A stretch of DNA of 64,000 nucleotides, from contig NW_006281113.1 in assembly GCF_000203795.2 (NCBI RefSeq), positions 78,735-142,734 of the forward strand, written 5' to 3'. The translations under genes were made by a program, and so were the position numbers. Shown piece by piece: positions 49,501-60,549 of the stretch. Source of the DNA: Batrachochytrium dendrobatidis JAM81 (lineage: Eukaryota; Chytridiomycota; Chytridiomycetes; Rhizophydiales). The notes beneath the pieces are model-generated. The model was not told the origin of the DNA and did not search any database. It was given only the letters and a program-made list of their open reading frames with translations. The first letter of the stretch is position 1; every line of letters starts with the position of its first letter.

Positions 49501-51521
49501 TCATGTTCATTTTGGCAACGGTGCGGATGTTGTCTCCAAGAAGGTAGCGAATCAAGCGTCGAATTGAAGCGAGCTTATATTGACGGACATGATCACGCTT
49601 ACCAGACAAAGCCATGATAACTCCGTATTCGTGCAAAATTTCAATCTGCCTAAAGCGGACATCACGAATCAATGGAACCGGTTGCTTGATGGTTCCCTCT
49701 GTCAGATCGATAAAGTACAAGCCCTTGTCACCACCCAGTAGCATGTATATACCATCCAGCACGTCAGCAGTAAAGAATTCGTTACGACTGGCAGTGATGG
49801 GAGTGGGCTCGAATACTTGCAATTCGACACTCTGTACAGCATTCACAAACACTGGGAAATCTGTTGGGGAGATCTGATGGGATTGGGGTTGAGTTTGTGA
49901 AGATGGCAATTGTATTTTGTTTTGTTGCTGTTGATGTTGTGCATGCGTGTCGGTCAAACTTGCAGAATTAACAGTGGGAAGGATTGCAGTAACACTACGC
50001 TGGTCCTTGGCGGCTTCTGCCTGCTTAACAGTTTCGGCAATAAGTTTAGGAGGTGCTTCTGCTCGACGATCGTCATCATCGTCATCATCATCATCTACAC
50101 TGAATCCAGCCTTTTTCTTTTCAGCAATGGTCTTGGCCTTGGCCACCAGATCCGATACAATTTTTTCCCTAGAAACTCCCTTGATTTTTGCAAAAAACGG
50201 ATGCTCTAATAGTTCAGCAGCGCTGGGTCGTTTTGCAGGACTCTTTATCAAACATTGAGAAACAAAATCTATAAATGGTTTTGAAAAGTTTTTAGGTTTT
50301 GCAAATCCGATTTCTGATTTGGGAATAAGTTGTAATGCTCGCATAGGATGAATATCTGAAAGGGGAGGATTTTTTTCAGCAATCTCGATGGCAGTGATGC
50401 CAAGTGACCAAATATCTGATTTACTGTCATATGTGGCATCTCGTCCGGATGTACTGTCAGGATCTGTCATGATAACCTCTGGCGCCATCCAATACCTAAA
50501 CATGAACGTATCGGATGAGATGACTCCAAACAAGAGATGGCAACAAGTAGAGAATTTCAAAACTACTTACGGAGTTCCAATAAATGTATTGGCACGACCA
50601 CTTGGGCTTTGAAGTTGAGCCGATACACCAAAATCAGCCAATTTGACCTGACCTTCATCAGTCAAGAGCACATTACCAGCCTTGATATCACGATGAATAA
50701 GATTTGCTTTGTTGTGCAAGTAGTCTAATCCATTTAGTGATTCGTATAAAATGGCGGCAATCTGATCCTCACTGAGGGGATTTTTGATAGTTCTATAAAT
50801 TGAGTCAAGGGAACCACCACCACAGAATTCCATACAAATCTAGAATTATGACAGAATCAGCATAGATGATGGATTGACACTTTGCAAGATAGAATGTAGC
50901 ACGAACTCACCCACAAATCCAAGCCTTTTAAATAGCAATCATAATATTTTGTAATATTGGGATGATTGCATCGTTCAAGAATCTCCATTTCCAACAGCGT
51001 TTCTCTCAACTCATCCTCTTTAAGAAAAACAACCTTGACAGCGACAAAAGTGGAACCATGCATCTTTCCCTGATTGCAATGACAATAGAAAGTATTTAGA
51101 AATCAAGACATGAAATACATGTGGCTTTAGGAAGTTGAAAGAAACAAGTTGATCACATTGACGTAGTAGTTTGATTCCATTCATTCTATTCATCCCAGAC
51201 GACAAGCCAATGCCAGACAGTGACCAGAGCTGTTTAGTAAACCCTGAGCAAAGCACTGATTCGATATGAAGCAACTGACGGATCAGAACAACACATGAAT
51301 GGTCTGGAAGTGATTGAAGTTGAGAGTCGGAAGAGTTCTATCCAGCAATGCAATCAAGAGAAACAGAGTAATCAAACAGTAAAGTTGAATCCATTAGTCA
51401 ATACCTTGTAAACAGCACCATAGTTTCCCTTGCCAATAGTTTGCAGTAACTCCACATGGCCTCGAGGGGAAGTCATGCGTAATAGCACAGGAAACTTTTT
51501 GCCATACTGAGCAATAGACAT
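46568..51521 (-). CDS. Germinal-center-type Ste20 kinase with CNH domain (MAP4K/MINK-like)
   Basis: Four exons (51521-51405, 51069-50911, 50839-50571, 50495-46568) join in phase to 1490 residues. The kinase domain (about 20-285) has GKGNYGAVYK, VAVKVVFLKED, HRDIKAGNVLL, DFGVSAQLQ and GTPYWMAPEV, marking a Ste20/GCK kinase. An Asp run (about nine residues near 325) follows. A citron-homology (CNH) beta-propeller region lies at about 390-810, then a long Ser/Gln/Pro-rich part. The last 350 residues contain many DPRYA/S units with Tyr and Gln runs. This kinase-plus-CNH order is that of MAP4K/TNIK kinases, which act upstream of MAPK and polarity pathways through Rap/Rho GTPases. The repeat tail is unusual. 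Confidence 0.9.
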
Positions 51522-51899
51522 GATGAGTAAGCAGTTCCAGTAGTGTCAATGTCTGTCAAGTTGCTACTGAATTTAAAATCAAAGGTTTCAATGCTTGAAT
51601 GCAATGTCAAGTTGAATCTTTTTTGAATTCATTTCAAACTTTGTCATGACTCGAGTTATTGTCGCGTTCATATTCAATTCAATTCTATTCATCAATTCAT
51701 TCATTTCTATTCAATTCATTAATAAAATGAATAGAATTGATGAATCAATTCATTTAAAATTCATTCAAATTATTCAATTCATTTTTATTCATTCAAATTA
51801 ACTTGTTAATCTATTGTCATTTTTACTGTTTTTAAATCTCATCGCGTTGAAATCTATTCATTTAAACTACTGTTGACTTGATTCTAATCATCTCAATAT
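51522..51899. repeat. Intergenic with ATTCA-rich simple repeat and hairpin potential
   Basis: Bases about 51668-51800 consist of variants of ATTCAATTCATT on one side and AATGAATAGAATTGATGAAT on the other, so the region can fold on itself. The promoter of the kinase must lie in 51522-51660. No gene. Confidence 0.7.
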
Positions 51900-53000
51900 T
51901 CATTCTTTATTTTTCTGCTTACTCTTCTTCTCTTCTTCTTCTGCAATCTTGTGCAACCTTGCTCTTTCCTCTTTGGTCTTGGCTGCTCGGATCGCTGTCC
52001 ATCGATCCACTGTTGTTTCCGCTGCTACTGATTCAACCACTACATGCTTCTCTTCCATAAATGGTATCTGAAACCCACTCAGGCACAATGCTGCCTCCCA
52101 GTCATTCTTACCTGTTGTATACATCATCACATCCGTCTCAAACATTCTTGGATACTGATCAAAATGAGGTTCAATATCAGGAAAATATCCTACTGCTGTT
52201 TCTGGCAAAACAAGCTTCATCATGCCTTGATCGTTTCCAATAGGACTTATTCCCTTGAACTCTCGCATTCGAGGAAGCACGCACTGTGTAAGCTTATCAA
52301 TAAATCCATACATGAGCGATCCAGTAAGCTCAACTCGTGCTCCTAATGGCATCCCTGCTCGGATTCGCTTACTTGAATCTCCCGTCTCTGCAAACAATGG
52401 ACTTGCCTGTGTTCCACTAATGGATTGCAAACACATGATCGCTGACAGTAAAAGATTCTTGTTGGTTGCTGCTTGCTCGCACCAGATCTTGAGCTCAATA
52501 CGCTTGGGAATAGGCAAGCGCGATGGTAGAGGTGCATACGGCGGCGGCGGTGGTGGTGGCGGCTTGGCTGTCAGAATATGACGAGGAACTGCTGTATAGT
52601 CAATGGGATTATACAACAATTTTCGGTATCTTCTGGGTCGCAATTCCTGTTTTGCTGTTTCTAAAGCCAGCAACGACGATACCATCTGCTGCGACTCGGG
52701 ACGAGTAGGAAGCTTTGCCAGTGTAGATGAATACAGATCGTGAAGTGGATAATCTCCTAAAGACCTATTCCATTCAGGAAAACTCTCAAGAGCATCCAGT
52801 CCTGCTGATGGGGAAAAATGATCATAAGACAAAACCATCAGATCCTCCATCAACGAGTTGTAGTAATGCTCCTCCAGTCTGGGTCGAAACACATCATGAA
52901 CAAGCGGAATTTGATCGGTAGAAACAAATCGAACATATCCAGAATGTCTTGGCAAAACACAAGGCGCTCTCTTGCGTAGCATCAGCAACAAACTAGCCAT
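51900..53000 (-). CDS. MRPL7: Mitochondrial large-subunit ribosomal protein uL5m
   Basis: A single exon. I choose the ATG at 53000 (366 residues) because it begins a basic, Arg/Leu-rich presequence (MASLLLMLRKRAPCVLPRHS) typical of mitochondrial import; the frame extends 18 codons further to 53054. The C-terminal about 200 residues have the L5 fold: ISGTQASPLFAETGDSSKRI (5S rRNA contact and P-site loop region), GARVELTGSLMYGFIDKL, and VGYFPDIEPHFDQYPRMFETDVMM. An eight-proline run near residue 160 is an odd lineage insertion. The end is a Lys/Glu-rich helix. It sits in the mitoribosome central protuberance. Confidence 0.85.
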   Translation of the reverse strand: MASLLLMLRKRAPCVLPRHSGYVRFVSTDQIPLVHDVFRPRLEEHYYNSLMEDLMVLSYDHFSPSAGLDALESFPEWNRSLGDYPLHDLYSSTLAKLPTRPESQQMVSSLLALETAKQELRPRRYRKLLYNPIDYTAVPRHILTAKPPPPPPPPYAPLPSRLPIPKRIELKIWCEQAATNKNLLLSAIMCLQSISGTQASPLFAETGDSSKRIRAGMPLGARVELTGSLMYGFIDKLTQCVLPRMREFKGISPIGNDQGMMKLVLPETAVGYFPDIEPHFDQYPRMFETDVMMYTTGKNDWEAALCLSGFQIPFMEEKHVVVESVAAETTVDRWTAIRAAKTKEERARLHKIAEEEEKKSKQKNKE

Positions 53001-53183
53001 GATGTGCAGCAGTCCAGTTACTGCAATGATTTCTCGTTTTGCTATGAATTTCAAGTCAAGAAAAATCCAAGCCTGATGCTTTTATACAGTATATTCGCTA
53101 TATTTTAGAGCTTGTTCCTTAAACTACTGGCCATATCGCTTAAACTCAACGCGACTTTCGTCAATTTCAATCCCAAAACCAAC

Positions 53184-55738
53184 ATGCATAGTATAGTATA
53201 TGTTGTCATCTTTGTATTAACAGGCAAGCTATATTAATATTTAAATATAAAACTGCCAATACTTGATTTAATCCTTGTAAAACTCAATTTTTTAAAACGT
53301 ATTCCATTCACTTATGCAACATTAAACTTTGTAAACTATTGGCAATATCTAGAGTACGTATGCGCTACATCTACACCCTATACTTATGGAGGTAATCGCA
53401 CAACTTACCCAAATGGTTCAACTCGCAATGACTCGGCTATTTCAAACCCCGATTTTAAAACAACTGGCTCGGGCCATGTTAATATTCGTGCAATGCCAAC
53501 CCAGTCTGCTCCATCTGCATCATCTCTCCAGCTTCAAGCGTCATGGGCAAAACTTAACAACATAACCATTTCATACTCATCCTACCCAAATCTCCCAAAA
53601 ACTAATAATGATGCTGCTGGAGCAATCTTGGATGCGTGTCGTGATTTAAATCAAACCCATGACACCTTTGATTTGGTATGGATCAGCGTCGATATGATTG
53701 GTGATGTTTCCGACTGTTTTATTGATCTGTGGGCTTGGGATGACGGGTTTGGTCAAAATTTACAAAAAGATTTACTTGATGCTGGAGTAGTCTCGGACCG
53801 TCTAGGTAACATGCATCATTCATTTTGAAATTAAGCCATGTAGTGTATTCTAAACGTGTTCGACTAAACAAACCTACCGATTTCATCAATACTGCTTTGT
53901 TTTAGTCGCTATTCCAGCAGGCAAGTATAATGCATGTTTTGATTGAAATACATTATGTGCATTTACTCTTGAGCTGTAAACAGGCAGTCTCATATCAAGT
54001 CATTTTATGTAGATATTCAAACCACAATGCTGATGTACAACAAAAACTACTTGAGCGTTCACGGCTACTATACACCTCCCACATCCATACAAGATATGGA
54101 ATTCATGCTGCAAGACATTCTTCAAAACGAGCGTGCCGTTGAAAATTATAAACTAAGTGGGTATACTTCCTCATTTCAAGGTAACTCGATAACTTTGCTT
54201 TGTCAGATCAAATAAATTGTGCATGTATGCGTCTAACGTGTACACCTTTATCCCAACTGTATATCTGGGATACCAAGATCCACAGTCGTGGCCAATACTC
54301 GTTTCTGAATGGATCGCATGTTCTAATGCAAGCATCATCACTCCAGATGGAAACGTTACAATCGCCGATAGTGATTTTGCCCTACTTCTCACCCACATTT
54401 CCACATGGGTCAATACGGGAATTATTGATTTAAACGATATTGATACATTTGGGCAGAGTGAAGCTCTATCGAGATTTGTACAAGGACAAGCCGTATTTCT
54501 TCATACCACATCAAACGATCTTGCGGCCGTGTTGGGCAGAAATGGTAACAGTGCAGTCATATTTGATGTTGGAGTCATTGGGATGCCAGCTTTGAATGGC
54601 ATTGGAAGTGGAATAGGTGGATCAGATACGTTTGGGGTAGTGGATGGATACGCTTTGGCTGTGTACCGATACTCTAAAAACATTGATGCAGCTCTAAAAG
54701 TACTAGAATATTTAGTTTCTGATGTGTATGAAAAATCTGAATTTACAAGTCCAGATGAGCAAGGTGATTTCGATTTTCCCATCAATCGACATCTACTTCA
54801 AGGTAAATAATAGCCATGCGCTTATTCGGGTGCATCCAAATCAAACAGTATAACAACTATTTCAAATCTATATAATTCGTGCTAACGTGATACAAACTAT
54901 ACTGACTAATCCATGATTTGGGTTGAATCCGTCAATCACATCACTCGACTTTATGAACCCTCTTTTAGACCCAGTTATAGCCACACACCTTACCGATCCA
55001 ATCACCAATCTCTATCAAAACATAACTCTTACAAATCGTCCAGCGACCATGGTAGGCTCTCATTACAACAATATTTCGCTTCTTATCACTGCCACCATGA
55101 CCAATATTTTTCACGGAGTTTCAGATATTCGTACACTGCTTGACGAGCTTGATACGAAACTTCTTAAAGAGCTTGGAAAGAAGCCAAGGAATACTTTGAC
55201 GGATGTGGACAATGCACCACCACCTGTGATTACACTTCCTGGGAGAAAACAGATTCAGTATATGGGTGTGCAAGTTGCACTTTTGTTTATTGTGATCGGG
55301 ATAACGGTTGGAGTTATATTGTGTAGAAGATACTTTGAGCTTTATCCACACATGTTTGATTTGGATCGTCGTGGTGGTTCAGGAAACTCAGCAACAGGTG
55401 TAAAAGATGACTGGATGAGCGCGGCAAAGCATATTTTTACTACCAAACCTCGGATCAACACTGCTTCAACGAAACAATGGAATTTGAATACACCTTCCGA
55501 CAATACACATTTCTCAACGCCATCAAAGTCGATTGCCGTTGTTGATGAAACACGTGATAGCAGGCAGGGAAGTTTGACTAGCCACCCATCCAAGCTTACA
55601 ACTCCCAATGGGCCTCAAGTATCGGAAAAAACCAGACTTGTAGGCTCAGAAAAAGATTACCATGAAAGCCACTCCAGTGGCAGCTTAGAAAATGTTGATC
55701 TTGACTATAATCTAGAATCCGTCCGCTTGGTCCAGTGA
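53184..55738 (+). CDS. Type I membrane protein with bacterial-style (SBP family 1) solute-binding ectodomain
   Basis: Six exons (53184-53223, 53353-53805, 53906-53920, 54013-54180, 54278-54802, 54969-55738) join with every intron in phase 1 to 656 residues. The first exon encodes a short hydrophobic leader (MHSIVYVVIFVLT). The ectodomain shows the ABC sugar-binding pattern: FDLVWISVDM, a VAIPADIQTTMLMYNKNYL hinge region spanning the 15-nt exon, YTPPTSIQDMEFMLQDIL, WPILVSEWIACSNA, FVQGQAVFLHTTSNDLAA and NRPATMVGSHYNNISLLI near its end. A transmembrane span (VALLFIVIGITVGVIL) is followed by a Ser/Thr-rich cytosolic tail of about 140 residues. It probably senses or binds an extracellular ligand. 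Two introns begin with GC (53224, 53921). The leader exon is the least certain part. Confidence 0.75.
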
Positions 55739-55922
55739 AGCTCGGCACTCTTGAAATAATTATCTCGCAATATATTCACTTGCTCAGTTTTCCCAGTGCA
55801 TTTTAATGCGTTATTGAAATGTAGTACAAAAATATAATAGAAAGCATAAAACAAAGTTTATTTAACGTCTGTAACTGTAAGATTCGTGTTGTCAACGCGT
55901 GCACTCATCAGGTTAAAAAAGC

Positions 55923-56606
55923 TTAAATCGCCAAAAGAACGGCAGCCAACATGGACAAAATTTTGAAAACAGAACCTGATACCAAAGCAGTTGATCCAGA
56001 AAGTGTAGGTTCAGAGTATATTGGGTGCTCACTAGTATCTGATTTAGTGTCGTTCCCCTTTGGATCGGCCGGATGATCGGGTCCATGGTGTTCATTTGCG
56101 CTAGCAGTGGAATTCGAACCAGATTGCTCAGTGGATAAAGTAGCACCACTAGGGAGAGCACAGACACCACCTCCATCAGAGACTGGACCAAGTTTGCAAG
56201 TGAGTCCGTTGGCACACTGTGGGGCTGAACGCGAAAACCCACCACATTTGGCACCTAGATCGACAACCTTTCCTTTTGGAACAGTGCAAATGCCATCACT
56301 GCCTGGATCTTGAGTATCAAGTCGTTTGCATTTGAGACCTTCATCGCACGACGAGTCATCCTTGCACGGTCCAGCAACACCCATTCCAACAAAAGCCACT
56401 GGTGGGGATGGAGCCGGAGCTGGAGATTGGGATGGAGGTGGGAATTGGGATGGAGCTGGAGCTGGAGCTGAAGCTGAAGCTGGGGTTAAAGATTTTGGGG
56501 AATTTATTAGAGATTTGTGTGAGACTGGAGATTTGTGTGGATTTACTGCAGATGCAGTCATGGCAAACGCAGCAAAAATGGTGAACAAATAAGTAGAAGC
56601 AATCAT
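55923..56606 (-). CDS. Cysteine-rich GPI-type secreted protein (right-arm paralog)
   Basis: 227 residues, opposite orientation to its paralog at 42281. Identical 20-residue signal peptide, then a longer Pro/Ser/Ala-rich spacer (PAPAPSQFPPPSQ type) absent from the paralog. The eight-Cys region is conserved (CKDDSSCDEGLKCK...GIC and CGGFSRSAPQCANGLTCK...GVC), with the second block almost identical in DNA. The Ser/Thr/His/Asp-rich C-terminal part is unrelated to the paralog and ends in a hydrophobic GPI-type tail (VFKILSMLAAVLLAI). A surface or wall protein is inferred; function unknown. It converges with the solute-binding gene, with 184 nt between stops. Confidence 0.75.
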   Translation of the reverse strand: MIASTYLFTIFAAFAMTASAVNPHKSPVSHKSLINSPKSLTPASASAPAPAPSQFPPPSQSPAPAPSPPVAFVGMGVAGPCKDDSSCDEGLKCKRLDTQDPGSDGICTVPKGKVVDLGAKCGGFSRSAPQCANGLTCKLGPVSDGGGVCALPSGATLSTEQSGSNSTASANEHHGPDHPADPKGNDTKSDTSEHPIYSEPTLSGSTALVSGSVFKILSMLAAVLLAI

Positions 56607-57761
56607 TGTTGGAATTTGTTAGGTTATGAATGAAATGGACGCTCAAGTAAATATAATATCAATATATGATGGCAGCTTAAGTGCAATGACAGTCAAGATT
56701 TGGTACAACAGTCAGTTCAAATCGAATATTTCGATATCAAAAAGTGGCTCCGAATGCTCTGTATTTATTCAAAATCCAACGTGGCTTTGGCCGAGAATGA
56801 AACCATTCAACCACGCCACCTATTGGCACCAGTCGGGATTTGCTTATTCATAATCAGTGTTTCATAAGCAGATGATGTTACAGTTTTGCATTGACTGTGG
56901 TATAGTTAATAGCGCATTATGCTTTTTATCAGCTCGCGAATGGGATTGTTCAAGCTGCTCCATTTATCTCCAACTAGACCGCATACTGCGCAAAACATTA
57001 CAACCAAACTGGAACCACCAAAACTAGACTGTCATGTCATGTCCAATACAATACTACACCATAGGCGTATAATAATCGATTGGTGCAATCCACTCAGTCA
57101 CCACAGTCAAAGATGCTCAGAAATATATCATGCTGTTGTTTTAGTCAATATATCAAGTCGACAAGATCTCGACTGGTTTACATTACAAATCAAAACTAGG
57201 CCGAATAAAAACAGTCGTGGACCATCGTATAATGACATGACATATTTGCTACACTATGCTACAGCATAATCCATTATAGTACAGCATATCCTAGATGATA
57301 TTCGCGACCTCGATCGTGCTTTTGCTTTGAGTTTCAAAATACAATCTATCAATCTTGATCACTCAACCACTCTAAACACTTGAGCCATCAACCGTATGCC
57401 GTTTGAGTCTATCTGCAATATATGTCATGGACTGGCTTTGACTGTCAAATTTTCAGATGCAATCCGACTCGAATCAACCAAGCAGTTTCGTCATGCTTGT
57501 ATAGCAAAGCAAACATCTGCCAATCTTGACTAAAAATCATGTGTGTTCACCTGGCATTGGTTTAACCGATTATAAACACATTTATACAGTGGCTGGACAA
57601 CTATGTCCAATCCAATCCGAGCGGCACAACTAACACTACATTCGATGGCCACAAAAATCAATATTTATAAAACCACTGATATAATGTTACACTTTGACAG
57701 TGTATCAAACTAATCTTATCAATGGCCAGTATGTTTGTTGATTAATATGTTTATTGAGGTG
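56607..57761. other. 1.15 kb without supported genes (mirror of 41125-42280)
   Basis: Same content as the left arm: the promoter of the secreted gene at one end, the 3' flank of the PIG-Y-like gene at the other, and no independent coding evidence. Confidence 0.45.
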
Positions 57762-58490
57762 TTATGCGTTTTGTCGAAAGTACTTCATGCCTAACCAGTT
57801 GAAAAAAATAAAGAATACAAAAACAGGTCCAAGAATCGGTATCAGATAGCAATAATATGTATCGTCTCGGATCCATTTTAGAACCTATCGAGTTGGTTGA
57901 GATTGAATTGGATTGGATTGAATCAAAGTGAAATCGAATACAGTCGAGTCAGTTTTAAATGGTTAATCAATTCATTGTCAATCATAATAGCCAAATACCT
58001 TGTGTTGTGTGTCTGCAGGAATCATCCACTTGCTGCCAACCATCATCAACATATTGACACTGAAATACAGCACTGTAAATATCAGCAAAACCCAACCGTA
58101 AAACTGCAGTTCATGCGCATGTACATCTGTGTCTTGGTTAGTCCGTGGTGAAGGTGGAGCTCTGCGTGGAGATATGCCTCGACCATTGCCCGGAGTGACT
58201 CGTGATGCAGAGTATGGCTGAAATGGAGTATCTGGAAACGACTCGCTAGATTGAAGGAGCGAAGAGGATTGACCAGATGGTTGACCAGATAGTTGACTAG
58301 ATGGCTGACTAGAACTGTACGAATGACGAGCTGAATATGTAATAGTGGTAGTAGATGTGTTTGAACATGCTATCGACGTGGCTGATAATGGCGAACCAAA
58401 CACACGATGTCTAAGACCTGTAGCATGTGTATGATTTTGATTGGTAGTAATAGTTGTATCCACACGGACAGGTCGTCGAGCTTGCTTCAT
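57762..58490 (-). CDS. PIGY: PIG-Y-like subunit (right-arm copy)
   Basis: Same two-exon structure as the left copy. The only protein change I see in exon 1 is loss of one four-residue repeat unit in the Ser/Gln stretch (204 residues instead of 208). Both membrane spans and the MKYFRQNA end are unchanged, and the intron keeps its GT and AG. Both copies therefore look functional. See the left copy for the family argument and its limits. Confidence 0.6.
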
Positions 58491-58614
58491 GCGCAGGCCA
58501 AGATTAACTCAAGCGATGATCGTTAAAGCTGTTTGATTCCAACAGACGTCCTCAGGGAAACGAGTGTTGATTTTAGTGATAATTTGTTGTTGACCATCAA
58601 TCATACAAGGTTGA

Positions 58615-58848
58615 ATGTCACCAGCAATCAGATACACTTGCTTCATATCATCCAGAGTTGATCCAATATTGTTTTTTTTGATTGGAACGGCTGCATATGT
58701 CATGCATGACACAAGTCTACCAGCAGAAAAACGGTTTATTCCACTTGCTTCAAAGTACTACTGGCCAACATCCAAACCAACATCATCCAATTATATGTCT
58801 ACAGAAACTGTCAAAAGTGTCAATACGATCAAGACTATTGATGCTTGA
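58615..58848 (+). CDS. NCE101-like small membrane protein (right-arm copy)
   Basis: 77 residues, identical to the left copy except near the C-terminus (TETVKS for TETIKS, and the last residues TIDA for TTDD). The frame stays open despite these changes. Divergent from the PIG-Y-like gene as in the left arm. Confidence 0.5.
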   Translation: MSPAIRYTCFISSRVDPILFFLIGTAAYVMHDTSLPAEKRFIPLASKYYWPTSKPTSSNYMSTETVKSVNTIKTIDA

Positions 58849-60549
58849 CACAGGATTGGATCAATACAATCGAGAATCGACACAAGATCGGATCAAAGTG
58901 CAGTTGTAGGTCAAGCCAAGATGAATCTATTGTCACAGCTGTATTCAAATACTAAATGTGTAAAATAGTGCAATTTACAAATCCAAAGATTGAGTCGGTC
59001 AAGTATCAGCAACCATCAAGATTGATGTCGATTGAGATGTTGATGCAGTATGAGTATTGAATTATATCCGGATCTACACCAAATGAAATACTTGTATTTA
59101 TGTTGCAATGATTGTCTTGACTGTCTTGATTGTTTTGAATAGACAATAGTTTTAAACCAAGATCATCAGTTTTTGGTTATTTTATACGATCGACATGTTT
59201 GATACCAGATTCATATATTACAATCCAAATATCGAATTTGTTGGAATATTCTTTGTCAGTCCATCACTCACAAGTGTTGGTTTTGTAATAATACTGTTTT
59301 CAAAATCATTGACAACTGACAATCAAGTTCCATTTCATACTATGAACAGAATATGTTACTTGGAGACTGTCAGTTGTCAGAGTTTCCAGAATTATTTGTG
59401 CTAATACTGTTTTGTACTTTGGGTTTGTCCAAGACTTGTTTCAGATCAATCTCGGACTCACAGTATATGATTTGTCATGTTGGATTGTGTGGATGTGTCA
59501 TGGACTGCAACCGACGTATACTGTGCAATGACTGATCAATGTGTATGCAACCACACACTTGATGGTATTGTGCATTATAGTTGTTTGACAATGGATGGAT
59601 GCTGGATGAGTAGGTTCTATGCAACTCGTCTGAATCGACCTACTTGAACCATCACTCGATGTAACTGACAACAATGTGTATACATGACAATTTGATGAGT
59701 CGAGTTTATGCTGGTAGCGTATTGGCAATACCCAACATAACTCTGGCGTCATCACCGAAACCACCAAACAGGAACTATCCAACAAACTTGTAGCACCAAC
59801 ACTCTGCCTATACGACACGACTTGATTGTATGAGATCATTTTGTTTCATTTCGTGTATCAATACCAAGTTTAAATAAAATTCATTTACAGCCGTGTTCAT
59901 GTAAAATGAACAATTTTCTGTATTGATCTTGTAATGATTATCTTGGAATAAACAATCGTTACATATTCGTTGTTATTGGATATTGATTTCTTTTATTGAA
60001 ACTCTATTCTAATATCAGATACGTTCTAGTTCAACATATCTCAGGGATGCAACTATACATGCCGATCATTGAGTGTTGATTTGAAATGTTTGTTTTGAAG
60101 GAAAGGAAAGTTGGAGGTTGAAGAGATGTGGAATGCATTGGAAGAGATGTCAACATTCACTCTGTATTCTTGTACAAGAATGAGTATCAAGAAACTAGTG
60201 AGTTTATAAAACAATCATGTCCAGTAAGATTGGTACCAACCAAACATGACTGTTTATCATGTATTCCAACTTATTCAATATCTCATTTTACACGAACACA
60301 GTTGTAAAAAATATAATGCTTTAATTATAGAAACCAATCACGTTTGAATGTTTTTCAAAAACATGTTGGCGTAGACAATCCAGTATTGTGTATCCATCAC
60401 CAATACAAACTCGACACTTGAAACAAAAATGAAATATGGTTTAGCCTAGCAAAACAGAGCAGGCTTCGATTCAAAACGTGCAAATTTTCAATCCAAAAAT
60501 AATATATATGAAACAAACAGGAAACTTGGGATCTGGCCAAAAAGTAGTG
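58849..60549. other. Gene-free region with TIR elements
   Basis: It holds the TIR element at the outer end of the right arm (about 58931-59375), unique DNA at 59376-59884 with no supported gene, the full TIR copy 59885-60307, and the 3' flank of the PAH-domain gene. Confidence 0.45.
59885..60307. mobile_element. Full-length TIR element (423 nt)
   Basis: Ends ACAGCCGTGTTCATGTAAAA and TTTTACACGAACACAGTTGT are inverted complements. The inside is closely similar, in the other orientation, to 43216-43635. No open frame, so a MITE-like non-autonomous element. It is not part of the inverted duplication: here it lies outside the arm, there inside it. Confidence 0.8.

Larger units (their letters stand above)
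56548..59375 (-). repeat. Right arm of the inverted duplication
   Basis: Inverted copy of 39501-42340. Its inner end coincides with the last signal-peptide codons of the secreted gene; its outer end (GAGACTGTCAG at about 59372) lies within TIR-element sequence, where the left copy continues to a TIR end but this one does not. Confidence 0.92.
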
